This document shows, piece after piece, positions 17,306-25,900 of a stretch of 46,328 bases of DNA (position 1 is the stretch's first letter; every line of letters starts with the position of its first letter). Under the pieces are notes generated by a model, which ran no database searches, had not been told where the DNA came from, and saw only the letters and a list, made by a program, of their open reading frames with translations. The stretch is from an uncultured Clostridia bacterium (lineage in GTDB: Bacteria; Bacillota; Clostridia; TANB77; CAG-508), in assembly GCA_947626765.1 (NCBI GenBank), contig CANQTQ010000011.1, forward strand, positions 1 to 46,328, in the 5' to 3' direction. The position numbers and the translations under genes were made by a program.

Positions 17306-17879
17306 AAAATTCTACATCAGTTGAGTTATATTCATTTTTTATAATTTCCATAATTATATTAACTGTTTTTTCTAAATTATTATTCTTTATTACATAATCA
17401 TACATTCCTATTTTAGATTCTTCAAAGTCAAATCTATTTAGTCTAAGTTGTATTTCTTTTATGCTTAGCTTATCTATTCTTTGTTCTAAGCGTTTTTGCA
17501 ATTCGTCTTTTGGAACTCTTAAAAATATAGTAACTATTTTAACTTCATTTCCTAGTAATTTTGTTAGGTTTTCTACACCATTTACTTCAATGTCTTTTAC
17601 TATAATTTTACCATTTGCTATTTTTTCATTTAGTAATTTTTTTGAAGTTCCATAATAATGTTCATGATGAACACTATATTCATATAGTTCGCCTCTTTTA
17701 ATCATCTCTTCAAATTCTTCTGTTGTAACAAAATTATAGGTTACTCCTGGTATATCATTACTTCTAGGATTTCTATCTGTATAAGATGGAAGAGATTCTA
17801 CATTTTCCATTTTTTCAATTAATTCTTTTTTAATAGTATCTTTTCCTGCTCCAGATACTCCAGATAGTAATACTAACAT
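17304..17879 (-). CDS. gmk: Guanylate kinase
   Basis: Gmk phosphorylates GMP to GDP with ATP. It is 191 residues, the usual length. LLSGVSGAGKDT is the P-loop, with Asp rather than Ser at the second-last position, a mild variant. SLPSYTDRNPRSNDIPGVTYNFV is a shifted form of the GMP-binding signature, and GELYEYSVHHEHYYGTSK matches the lid region (family: ENAxVHGNYYGT). It overlaps rpoZ by seven bases, so the two are translationally coupled. The rpoZ-gmk-priA order is standard in Firmicutes. Confidence 0.9.
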   Translation of the reverse strand: MLVLLSGVSGAGKDTIKKELIEKMENVESLPSYTDRNPRSNDIPGVTYNFVTTEEFEEMIKRGELYEYSVHHEHYYGTSKKLLNEKIANGKIIVKDIEVNGVENLTKLLGNEVKIVTIFLRVPKDELQKRLEQRIDKLSIKEIQLRLNRFDFEESKIGMYDYVIKNNNLEKTVNIIMEIIKNEYNSTDVEF

Positions 17880-18061
17880 ACACTCACCTTGCCTTCTGCT
17901 ATTTCATCTGCTGCTAAAGAAACTGGTGATGGCTCTTCTTTTTTAGTAAGTGGTGTGCTTCCTGCAGCTAATTGTCTAGCTCTTTTAGAAGTAGCAGTTA
18001 CTAATTGAAAACGATTATCTACCTTTTCTAATAATTCTAATACTGTTGGTTTTACTAACAT
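17873..18061 (-). CDS. rpoZ: RNA polymerase omega subunit
   Basis: This 62-residue omega subunit helps assemble RNA polymerase. It contains LLEKVDNRFQLVTATSKRARQL and SLAADEIAEGKV, both diagnostic of RpoZ. It sits between remA and gmk on the same strand, the conserved position. Confidence 0.92.
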   Translation of the reverse strand: MLVKPTVLELLEKVDNRFQLVTATSKRARQLAAGSTPLTKKEEPSPVSLAADEIAEGKVSVC

Positions 18062-18080
18062 ATATTTTTCCTTCTTTCTA

Positions 18081-18347
18081 TTAATTTTCTTCTATTTCAT
18101 CTTTTTTAGTTATATCTATTTCAAATCTTCCTGCTACAGTTTCTGGTTGAACAGAAGATAATACAACATGGTCTGAATCCATAATTATTACTGCTCTTGT
18201 TCTCCTGCCACATGTAGCATCTATAGCTCTTCCTTGTTCTTTTGCATCTTGTACAAGTCTTTTTATTGGTGCAGATTCTGGACTTATTATAGCAATAATT
18301 CTATTTGCTGAAACACTATTTCCAAATCCAATATTAACTAATTGCAT
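18081..18347 (-). CDS. remA: RemA-like DNA-binding regulator (DUF370)
   Basis: RemA/YlzA-family proteins are small DNA-binding proteins; in Bacillus RemA activates biofilm matrix genes. From the ATG at 18347 it is 88 residues, begins [20 protein letters not shown], and has the conserved [28 protein letters not shown] precedes this ATG, so the longer in-frame start upstream is rejected. Located between yicC and rpoZ, as in most Firmicutes. Confidence 0.93.
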   Translation of the reverse strand: MQLVNIGFGNSVSANRIIAIISPESAPIKRLVQDAKEQGRAIDATCGRRTRAVIIMDSDHVVLSSVQPETVAGRFEIDITKKDEIEEN

Positions 18348-18367
18348 AAACAACCTCCTATTTAACA

Positions 18368-19243
18368 TTATTCAATGTTTTGTATTTGCTCTCTTATGTC
18401 TTCTAATTCTGTTTTTAGTTCAATTACCAAATTTGTAATTTCTAGCTTTCCAGATTTAGAGCCAATAGTGTTTGTTTCTCTGTTCATTTCTTGTACTAGA
18501 AAATCAATTTTTTTACCACAAGGTTCCTCTGATAACATTAATTTTTCAAATTGTGAAATATGACTTTTTAATCTTGTTAATTCTTCTTCTGTAGAAAATT
18601 TATCAGAATAAATAACAATTTCTTGTGCTAATCTTGTTTGGTCTACTACATCTACTTTTAAAATTTCTTTTATTCTTTCTTCTAATTTTACTACATATTC
18701 TTCCACAAGTCCAGTAGATAAATTCGAAATTTCATCGACATTTTTTTCAATACTTTGCAATCTATTTTGTAAGTCTTGCTTTATTTTTTCTCCTTCTAGC
18801 TTTCTCATTTCTACGAAATTATTTAAAGCATTTTCTAAACATTCTGAAAGTTCACTCCATATTAGTTCTAAGCCATCTTCTTCTATTTCAACATTTAAAA
18901 CATCTGGCATTTTAGAAATTTCAGTAGCACGAATTCCGCTAGATATACTATTTTCTTCTGCTAAAGCAGAAAGTTCTTCTATATATTTTTTAGCAAGTTC
19001 CTTATTTATAATAACATTTTTTCCATCTAATCCATAATTAGCATAATTAATGTATATTTCTATTTTTCCTCTAGATACTTTATTTAAAACTGCCTTCCTT
19101 ATTTTATCTTCTAAATATAAAAGGTTTCTAGGTACTTTTACTGTAATGTCAGCATATTTGTGGTTTACTGAGCGAATTTCTACTAAATATTCGCGTGATT
19201 CTTTTTCTAATTTAGCCCTGCCAAAGCCTGTCATACTATTCAT
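18368..19243 (-). CDS. yicC: YicC family endoribonuclease-like protein
   Basis: This 291-residue YicC-family protein begins [13 protein letters not shown] and contains [12 protein letters not shown]. The C-terminal DUF1732 region has [22 protein letters not shown] and [13 protein letters not shown]. Members have been linked to RNA cleavage; the exact role here is not shown. It starts the yicC-remA-rpoZ-gmk cluster. The ATG at 19243 has AAGGGGAAG upstream. Confidence 0.93.
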   Translation of the reverse strand: MNSMTGFGRAKLEKESREYLVEIRSVNHKYADITVKVPRNLLYLEDKIRKAVLNKVSRGKIEIYINYANYGLDGKNVIINKELAKKYIEELSALAEENSISSGIRATEISKMPDVLNVEIEEDGLELIWSELSECLENALNNFVEMRKLEGEKIKQDLQNRLQSIEKNVDEISNLSTGLVEEYVVKLEERIKEILKVDVVDQTRLAQEIVIYSDKFSTEEELTRLKSHISQFEKLMLSEEPCGKKIDFLVQEMNRETNTIGSKSGKLEITNLVIELKTELEDIREQIQNIE

Positions 19244-19258
19244 TATTGCTTCCCCTTT

Positions 19259-20215
19259 TTATTTTTTTAGCATTTCTTTTATAGAACTTGCTGAGTATTC
19301 TTTTTTCATTTTACGGTAAATGAAAATTGATTTTGCAACATAATATATACAAAATAAGTAACTAATAAATACTGCTATTGGAATAAATTTATCTGACCAC
19401 ATTAAATTAATATAAAGAAGTGCCATTGTAACAAATGCTAATATTAAAATTTCAATTCCATGAATAGCATATCTTCCACTTTCTTTTTTGTATGCAAATT
19501 CAAATACTCCAATTGCAATAATAAGCATTGCCATACTAAATACTTTTATATCTGTTAAAAATACATTACTTTCAATATTAATAAAGCCTAAAACAATAAA
19601 ATTAAAGTATACCATTATCATAACTGCTAGACCTATATTTTGAAATAACTTTTGTAATAGATTTTGTTCTTGCTCTTCTGGCATTTTTTTATTTGCTTTT
19701 ATTTCTTCTTTTACTACTTCTTTAATCTCTTCTATTTGTTTTGAAGTAAGTGTTTTTGCTACTTTTGCATTATTTTCTTCTTGTTTTTCAGAAACTTCTT
19801 CATTAGTAGCATCATTACTAGAATCTTCTTTTTTTACTGTTTCTTTTTTTGCACTAGTTTTTGCTTTTCCTTTTGAACTTTGTTTTTTAGTAACTTCTTC
19901 TTTTTCATTTATAGCTTCTTCTATAACTTCATTTTTTACTACCTCTTCTAGCTCATTATGCTTTTCATTTTCAGGTTTTTTATTCACTTTTTTTGAGGTT
20001 CCTCCTTTAGATTTAGTTACTTTTTTCTCTTCCTTTTGTTCCTTTGCAGGTTGTTTTTTTGCAAGAGTCTTTGTTTTTGCTGATTTAGCTGCTACAGACG
20101 AACTCCTTTTTTGAACAGCTTTTTTTGTGTTGCCAGTTGCAATTTTTTTATTTTTGCTAGATTTGTTTTCTGCCTTACTTTCTTCGTTTTCTACTACTTG
20201 TTTTTTTGTAGCCAT
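19259..20215 (-). CDS. Lys/Glu-rich protein with C-terminal membrane domain
   Basis: I do not recognise this 318-residue protein. About the first 190 residues are low complexity, alternating Lys/Ala/Ser with Glu, histone-tail-like and probably disordered with some coiled coil (TSKQIEEIKEVVKEEIK). The remainder has four hydrophobic segments (about residues 200-220, 225-240, 255-275 and 280-300). It may tether something basic to the membrane. The start at 20215 has AAAGGA about 12 bases upstream; an ATG at 20227 is too close to that site. It lies between rsmE and yicC on the same strand. Confidence 0.7.
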   Translation of the reverse strand: MATKKQVVENEESKAENKSSKNKKIATGNTKKAVQKRSSSVAAKSAKTKTLAKKQPAKEQKEEKKVTKSKGGTSKKVNKKPENEKHNELEEVVKNEVIEEAINEKEEVTKKQSSKGKAKTSAKKETVKKEDSSNDATNEEVSEKQEENNAKVAKTLTSKQIEEIKEVVKEEIKANKKMPEEQEQNLLQKLFQNIGLAVMIMVYFNFIVLGFINIESNVFLTDIKVFSMAMLIIAIGVFEFAYKKESGRYAIHGIEILILAFVTMALLYINLMWSDKFIPIAVFISYLFCIYYVAKSIFIYRKMKKEYSASSIKEMLKK

Positions 20216-20237
20216 TTTTACTTTCATTCCTTTCTAC

Positions 20238-20981
20238 TTATATTTCATATTCATATATTATATTACTTATTATCATAATTGAAGCTGTTTCTGTTCTTAG
20301 TATTCTTTTTCCTAGTGTTACTATTTTTGCACCTGAATCTTTTAATATATTAACTTCTTGTATATCTAATCCACCTTCTGGACCAACAATAATTCCTATT
20401 TTTAAATTTTGTATATTTTTTAAATTTTGAAGTTCTGTTTTTAAAGTATTGTTGTTTTCATTTTCATAAGCTAAAATTAAAATATTAAATTCACTTACTT
20501 TTTTAGCCAATTCTTCTACTGTAATTGGGTTTTCTATAGTTGGTATTATATTTCTTCCACTTTGCTTTGCTGCTGATTCTGCAATTTTTTGCCAACGTTG
20601 CAACTTTTTATTTACATCTTTTGCATCTAGCTTTACTACACATCTTTTCATTATAACTGGTGTAATAGCTTTTATTCCAAGTTCTGTATTTTTTTGTATA
20701 ATATATTCCATTTTATCTGCTTTTGGAAGTCCTTGAAATAATGTTACTTGTACATTTGATTCACTAAAGTTTTCTATTTGTTTTAATATATTACACAAAA
20801 TTTCCTCTTTGCTAATTTGCTCGATTGTAGCTATATAATTGGTTCCATCGTCTATGCAACAAATATTTAATTCTTCACCTTTTTTTGCTCTTAAAACTTG
20901 CACAATATGTTTTACATCTTCGCCAGTAATTTTTATTTTATTATTATTAATTTGATTTGTTTTAACAAAAAATTTAGGCAT
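20238..20981 (-). CDS. rsmE: 16S rRNA m3U1498 methyltransferase RsmE
   Basis: RsmE methylates U1498 of 16S rRNA. At 247 residues it has an N-terminal PUA-like domain (KITGEDVKHIVQVLRAKKGEEL) and a SPOUT knot. The knot includes LFQGLPKADKMEYIIQKNTELG, SAAKQSGRNIIP, IIVGPEGGLD and the C-terminal LGKRILRTETASIM, all family signatures. The ATG at 20981 begins MPKFFV, as is typical. Confidence 0.96.
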   Translation of the reverse strand: MPKFFVKTNQINNNKIKITGEDVKHIVQVLRAKKGEELNICCIDDGTNYIATIEQISKEEILCNILKQIENFSESNVQVTLFQGLPKADKMEYIIQKNTELGIKAITPVIMKRCVVKLDAKDVNKKLQRWQKIAESAAKQSGRNIIPTIENPITVEELAKKVSEFNILILAYENENNNTLKTELQNLKNIQNLKIGIIVGPEGGLDIQEVNILKDSGAKIVTLGKRILRTETASIMIISNIIYEYEI

Positions 20982-21084
20982 AACTTCTCCTAGCTGCGTT
21001 TTAGCTTTTCTAATATTTTAATTATATCATACTTTTTATATTTTGCAAGAGTTTGAATACTAAACTTCCTTAAGAAAGTTACTA

Positions 21085-21152
21085 GTTAATAGTTATAATT
21101 GCTTTAAAGCTAAAATAGTACTATTTTAGCTATTAGTTATAAAGCAATTAAC
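21085..21152. repeat. Palindrome between rsmE and dprA
   Basis: The centre, 21109-21130 (GCTAAAATAGT followed by its exact complement), is a perfect 22-bp palindrome. The flanks repeat GTTAAT, AGTTATAA and TTGCTTTA in inverted form but in a different order, so the whole 68 bases are a rearranged inverted repeat. It may end the dprA transcript. There is no gene in 20982-21154. Confidence 0.65.
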
Positions 21153-21154
21153 AA

Positions 21155-21793
21155 TTACATTTCTTCCAATATATCTTCTATGTTAGTAACTAATTTTGCC
21201 CCCTGTTTAATTAATTCATTAGTTCCATAAGAATTATTACTTGTAATATTTCCAGGTATTATAAATACATTTTTTCCTTGGTCTAAAGCATAATCTACTG
21301 TAATTAAAGTACCACTTTTTTGTTTTGCTTCTACTACTAAAACACCATTAGATAACCCACTTATAATTCTATTTCTTGCAGGAAAATTTGTAGGAATTGG
21401 CTTTGTATTATTTTCATATTCTGTTATAATTGCTCCACCTTTTTCTATAATATCTACACAGTATTTTTTGTGTTCTGAAGGATAAATATGGTTAAAACCG
21501 CTTCCTAATACTGCTATTGTTTTTCCATTTGCTTTTACTGCTCCTAAATGGCTATATATGTCAATTCCTCTTGCTAGTCCACTTACAATTATAATTCCTT
21601 TTTTGGCAAGTTCATATGCAAATTTAAAAGCCACCCTTTTACCATATTGACTTGCATTTCTACAGCCAATAATTGCTATTGATGGCTTGTTTAATATTGT
21701 TTCATCACCAAGCACATATAATTTTGCTGGTGGTGCATAAATTTTACTTAATTTTTCTGGATATTCTTTTTGATTTTGATAAATTGTTTTCAT
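21155..21793 (-). CDS. dprA: DNA processing protein DprA, short form
   Basis: DprA binds incoming single-stranded DNA and loads RecA. The Rossmann-fold core is intact: IGCRNASQYGKRVAF, VSGLARGID, IAVLGSGFNHIYPSEH, TNFPARNRIISGLS and YALDQGKNVFIIPG. At 212 residues it lacks the N-terminal SAM-like and C-terminal winged domains of longer DprA proteins. The start is supported by GGAGG about seven bases before the ATG, so the shortness is real rather than a miscalled start. Confidence 0.92.
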   Translation of the reverse strand: MKTIYQNQKEYPEKLSKIYAPPAKLYVLGDETILNKPSIAIIGCRNASQYGKRVAFKFAYELAKKGIIIVSGLARGIDIYSHLGAVKANGKTIAVLGSGFNHIYPSEHKKYCVDIIEKGGAIITEYENNTKPIPTNFPARNRIISGLSNGVLVVEAKQKSGTLITVDYALDQGKNVFIIPGNITSNNSYGTNELIKQGAKLVTNIEDILEEM

Positions 21794-21869
21794 ATTGTAA
21801 TCCTCCGTTTCAAAATATGAAAGCCCCCAATTTATCTTTTTCTATGAATTTTACTATATAAATTTAAAA

Positions 21870-22715
21870 TTAATTAATAGTACTTTTAGCTGCCTTAACT
21901 ACATTTTTCATTAGCATTGCTACTGTCATAGGTCCTACTCCACCTGGAACTGGTGTTATATATGAAGCTATTTTTTCTACATTTTCAAAGTCTACATCTC
22001 CTACTAATTTTCCTTCATCTCTGTTAATTCCTACATCTATAACAACTGCCGTCTTTTTTACCATATTAGCTGTTACAAATTTTGGTTTTCCTAAAGCTGC
22101 AACTAATATATCTGCTTCTTTTGTTATTTCAGCTATGTTTTGTGTTTTAGAATGGCAAATTGTTACTGTTGCATTTGCATTTAATAAAAGTTGAGATAAT
22201 GGCTTTCCTACAATATTACTTCTGCCAATTACTACTGCCCTTTTTCCTTGTACATCTATACCATACTCTTTTAACATTTCCATTACTCCTGCTGGTGTAC
22301 AAGAAACAAAGCTTTCTTCACCTATTGCTAATTTTCCAACATTAATTGGATGAAAACCATCAACATCCTTTCTATAATCTATACTATTAAATGCTTCTCT
22401 AATATCTAAGTGTTTTGGAATTGGGCTTTGAAGCAATATTCCGTGAATATCTTTTCTTTGATTTAATTTTTCTATTAAACCTAGCAATTCCTCTTTACTA
22501 GTTTCTTCTGGCAATAAAAATTCTTCAAAAGCTATTCCAATTTCATTACATGCTTTACTTTTATTTCGTACATATACCTCTGATGCTTTATCATTTCCTA
22601 CCATTATTACAGAAAGTTTTGGTTCTATGCCTTTACTTTTTAACTCATCTACTTCATTTTTTAATTCTAGTCTTATTTTTTTAGCTAATTCTTTTCCATT
22701 AATTATTGTAGCCAT
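21870..22715 (-). CDS. folD: Bifunctional methylene-THF dehydrogenase / cyclohydrolase
   Basis: FolD converts 5,10-methylene-THF to 10-formyl-THF with NADP, the same pool that Fhs and Fmt use. At 281 residues it is full length. Visible signatures are YVRNKSKACNEIGI (active-site Tyr and Lys), GILLQSPIPKHLD, VIGRSNIVGKPLSQLLL (nucleotide-binding) and TPVPGGVGPMTVAML. The ATG at 22715 has AAAGGAG upstream. Confidence 0.97.
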   Translation of the reverse strand: MATIINGKELAKKIRLELKNEVDELKSKGIEPKLSVIMVGNDKASEVYVRNKSKACNEIGIAFEEFLLPEETSKEELLGLIEKLNQRKDIHGILLQSPIPKHLDIREAFNSIDYRKDVDGFHPINVGKLAIGEESFVSCTPAGVMEMLKEYGIDVQGKRAVVIGRSNIVGKPLSQLLLNANATVTICHSKTQNIAEITKEADILVAALGKPKFVTANMVKKTAVVIDVGINRDEGKLVGDVDFENVEKIASYITPVPGGVGPMTVAMLMKNVVKAAKSTIN

Positions 22716-22754
22716 TTTTTGCTCCTTTTTTATTTAACTTATTTTTTGTGTATG

Positions 22755-22829
22755 TTATTTAACTCCATCAATTTTAACCATAGTAATATCAGTTGCTGCA
22801 TTTAGAACATAATACCCTTTAGCATAATT
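22755..22829 (-). pseudogene. Possible gene-end remnant upstream of spoIVA
   Basis: On the minus strand about 24 codons read NYAKGYYVLNAATDITMVKI and then DGVK and a stop, protein-like but without a start, with stops just upstream. It could be the tail of a deleted gene. The rest of 22716-22970 is AT-rich leader sequence for spoIVA. Confidence 0.3.
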
Positions 22830-22893
22830 TTATTACTTATTTTTTAATATTATATAGTACAATAATGTTTTTGTAAATAATTTTTAAATTTTT

Positions 22894-22924
22894 GTCATAA
22901 GTTTTGGAATAACTAATATACATT
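22894..22924 (+). promoter_or_regulatory. Candidate sigma-E-type promoter of spoIVA
   Basis: GTCATAA (22894-22900) and TATACATT (22917-22924) resemble the -35 and -10 of mother-cell sigma-E promoters, about 47 bases before the spoIVA ATG. spoIVA is sigma-E controlled in Bacillus; the match here is by eye only. Confidence 0.4.
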
Positions 22925-22970
22925 AAATAAAGTTTAGTACAAACATTTCTTAGAGGGGGTTTATAAATTC

Positions 22971-24186
22971 ATGGAAGAGAATTTAAAATTATATCAAGAT
23001 ATAGCTGAGCGTACAGATGGCGACATATATGTTGGTGTTGTTGGTCCTGTTCGTACACGGTAAATCTACTTTTATTAAAAATTTTATGGATTTGCTTGTT
23101 ATTCCAAATATTAATAATGAATACAAAAAAGAAAGAGCTAGAGATGAACTTCCACAAAGTGCTGGTGGAAGAACTATTATGACTACAGAGCCTAAATTTA
23201 TACCAAACGAAGCTGTAGAAATTACAGTAGGAGATAATTTAAAATTTAAGACAAGACTTGTAGACTGTGTTGGATATTTAGTAAATAATGCAATAGGCTA
23301 TTTAGAAGATGATATGCCTCGAATGGTAAAAACTCCATGGTATGAAGAAGATATTCCATTTGAAGAAGCGGCTGAAATAGGCACTCGTAAAGTAATTGCT
23401 GAACATTCTACAATAGGTATTTTGGTTACTACAGATGGAAGCATTACAGATATTCCAAGAGAAGACTATATTAATGCAGAAGAAAGAGTTGTTAATGAAC
23501 TAAAAGAATTAAATAAACCTTTTGTTATTGTTTTAAATAGCAATGATCCATTTTCAGACTACACCAAAGATTTAGCTAAAAAATTAGAAGATAAATATGG
23601 AGTTTATGTTATTCCTACAGACTGTGCTCATTTAGACTTAGAGGACATTGATGATATATTTGGAAAAATTTTATATGAATTTCCAATTGAAACTATTAAT
23701 TTAGATTTTCCTAGATGGGTTGATGGCTTACCTGATGAACATTGGCTAAAAAAAGAGTTGTATGAAGAAATTCAATCTGCATTTACTAATATACATATCT
23801 TAAAAGAGGTTAGTACTGGAATTAATATGCTTCAAAATACAAAAGTTATTACTAGTAGTTCTTTAAATGAAATAAATCTTGGAGATGGTAGTGTTCAAGT
23901 TAAAATTCAGCTTTTAGATGAGCTATTTTACCAAGTATTAACAGAAATTTCTGGTGTTCAAATAGACAATGAAAGTGCTTTATTTAGTACAATGACAGAC
24001 TTTTCAAGAGTTAAAAAGCAATATGATAAAATTTCTTATGCTTTAGAACAAGTAAAAGCTACTGGTTATGGAATTGTTACACCTTCTATTGATGAACTTA
24101 TTTTAGATGAACCAGAAATGGTTAAACAAGGCTCTAGATTTGGTGTAAAATTAAAGGCAAAAGCTCCAAGTATACACATGATTAGC
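22971..24186 (+). CDS. spoIVA: Spore coat ATPase SpoIVA, one CGG shift, cut off by a mobile element
   Basis: SpoIVA is the ATP-driven base of the spore coat on the forespore surface. The reading begins MEENLKLYQDIAERTDGDIY. Its Walker A GPVRTGKST is complete only if the C of CGG 23058-23060 is skipped; frame 0 stops at the next codon. The shifted frame then follows the family without break: ELPQSAGGRTIMTTEPKF, VDCVGYLVNNAIGY, ILVTTDGSITDIPREDY, NSNDPF and APSIHMI. At ATG ATT (24178-24183) similarity ends, about 404 residues in, where the family continues for roughly 90 more. From there the sequence belongs to the element. The missing 3' end is not in the window and would be expected beyond its right edge. 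The start has AGAGGGGG upstream. Confidence 0.9.
23058..23061 (+). other. CGGT shift site 6 (spoIVA)
   Basis: Context is ACA CGG TAA; frame 0 stops immediately. Reading CGGT as Gly gives the Walker A motif GPVRTGKST. Confidence 0.9.
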
Positions 24187-25787
24187 TCTAAACGGATACA
24201 TTCTTTATCTTCAGCTGGAAGTTTTAAATCAAATTTAAAATTTATCTTTAATTTCAAATGGTTTTTTTCAATTTGTTCAACATAAATTTTATTTACTTTT
24301 TCTCGTAGAAAATTGTTTGTTAATTCAAATTTATTGAAATTAAAAAACTGCTCTATCTTTTGTTTATTTTTTTCTATTTCTATATTTTCTTCGCTGTCTT
24401 TTCCTTCATCTATTATATTTTTTAATTTTTTAATCTTTGATTTATATTCATTATTTAATTCTTCGAATTCGTTTTCATCGATTTTATTTAAAGAGTACAA
24501 TTTTATCAAGCCTTTTTTACTTACTTCTAATTCATTGATTTGCTCCTCTATATTTTTATATTCTATATTGTTTAATTCATTTTTGCTAAAAGACTCTTTA
24601 TTTATTTTTATCATGTCTTTCATTATTTTTTCTTTTTTATCCTTTAATTCACTAAACACATCTGTTAAAATTTTATTTAAATCATTTGTAGCAACATAAG
24701 TATTGCTAATACAGCCTTCTCTGCCTTCTCTGGCATATTGAGAACATCCCCAATATTCATCTCCTTTTGTTCGTCTATATTTTCTTCTCCAATATGGTTT
24801 TCCATCATGAGAGCATACTAGTAATTTAGAATATAAATAATTACTATTCCAGCATGTGCCTTCTTTTGTAAATCGTTCATGTTGCTTACTAATAATTTTA
24901 TTGCATTTCTCCCATAGTTCATCGTCAACTATCTGTGGTACAATATTTTCTTCTGTTTTGTATGTAATCCACTCATTTTGTGGTATATATATTTTCTCTT
25001 TAGTTAGAAAGTCTATTACTTCTGTCTTTTTTCCACAATAAAACCCTTTATATTTTGGATTTACAATAATACCTCTTATAGTAGAATAGCTTAATGGTTT
25101 ACCACTTCTTGAATAAAGACCTTCTTTTGCAAGTTCTTTTGAAACTCCTCTAATTCCTACATTACCTGTTGAATACACCTCAAAAATTCTTTTTACTACT
25201 CTTGCTTCTTCCTCATTTAGCTCCAATTTACATTTGTTCTTTTGGTAACCCCATATTGCATTATTTCCTAAAACTCTTCCTTTTTCTATTGATCTATTAA
25301 ATCCAAATTTTGTTCTTTCAGATGTTCTCCTACTCTCGTCTTGTGCTAGTGATGCCATTATTGTCAATCTTAATTCTCCATCTTGTTCTAGAGTATTTAT
25401 ATTATCTAGTTCAAAATATACTCCTTTGCCCAACGATAATAATTCTCTAGTAATTTGAAGTGTATCTAATGTGTTTCTAGCAAATCTGCACACTTCTTTT
25501 GTTAATATTAAATCAAATTTATTGTTTCTTCCATCTTCAATCATTGATTTAAAATCATTTCTTTTCTTTATGCATGTACCTGTTATTCCATCATCTGAGT
25601 ATCCTCTTATAAATGTCCAGTTTGGATTTGATAGTATCTTGTCCCTATAATAATCATCTTGATTTTCTAGCGAATTTTTTTGTTCTTCTTTTTCTGTTGA
25701 TACTCTTGCATAGTATGTAACTCGTAATGGTATATCATAAATTGTTTTCCCAGAAGATAGTTCTTTTCTAATTTCATAAATATTCAT
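24066..25787 (-). CDS. Large serine recombinase 1, at the spoIVA junction
   Basis: This site-specific recombinase (573 residues as read) has a resolvase catalytic domain with VTYYARVSTEKEEQKNS (nucleophile Ser) and TKEVCRFARNTLDTL. A recombinase domain follows (AIWGYQKNKCKLELNEEEA, IIVNPKYKGFYCG), then a zinc ribbon (LLVCSHDGKPYW and a C..C pair near GCSQYAREGREGCIS) and a coiled coil. Its last ~40 codons run antisense into spoIVA, so the C-terminus is defined by the integration and would differ in the excised circle. Adjacency to the split gene makes it the likely excisase/integrase of this element. The ATG at 25787 has GGAGG. Confidence 0.9.
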   Translation of the reverse strand: MNIYEIRKELSSGKTIYDIPLRVTYYARVSTEKEEQKNSLENQDDYYRDKILSNPNWTFIRGYSDDGITGTCIKKRNDFKSMIEDGRNNKFDLILTKEVCRFARNTLDTLQITRELLSLGKGVYFELDNINTLEQDGELRLTIMASLAQDESRRTSERTKFGFNRSIEKGRVLGNNAIWGYQKNKCKLELNEEEARVVKRIFEVYSTGNVGIRGVSKELAKEGLYSRSGKPLSYSTIRGIIVNPKYKGFYCGKKTEVIDFLTKEKIYIPQNEWITYKTEENIVPQIVDDELWEKCNKIISKQHERFTKEGTCWNSNYLYSKLLVCSHDGKPYWRRKYRRTKGDEYWGCSQYAREGREGCISNTYVATNDLNKILTDVFSELKDKKEKIMKDMIKINKESFSKNELNNIEYKNIEEQINELEVSKKGLIKLYSLNKIDENEFEELNNEYKSKIKKLKNIIDEGKDSEENIEIEKNKQKIEQFFNFNKFELTNNFLREKVNKIYVEQIEKNHLKLKINFKFDLKLPAEDKECIRLELIMCILGAFAFNFTPNLEPCLTISGSSKISSSIEGVTIP

Positions 25788-25877
25788 TTCAAAACCTCCA
25801 AATATAAAAATTTATACTTGTGTTGTAACTCTCTTTGGCTCTATTGTCAACAATTTAGAAGTTTTAAAACAAAAAAT

Positions 25878-25900
25878 TAAAAGCCCCTTTAGGACTTTTA
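25878..25900. terminator. Hairpin at the end of recombinase 2
   Basis: TAAAAGCCCC and GGACTTTTA pair imperfectly around TTTA, next to a T-rich stretch on the minus strand, overlapping the recombinase 2 stop codon. Confidence 0.5.

Noticed and set aside
21794..21830. CGG upstream of dprA as another shift site joining a longer DprA
   Set aside because: The CGG belongs to the CGGAGG ribosome binding site; no DprA N-terminal similarity is visible upstream.
24066..24184. Recombinase 1 C-terminus as a conserved domain
   Set aside because: These last ~40 codons are the antisense strand of spoIVA; they are an integration product, not a recombinase domain.
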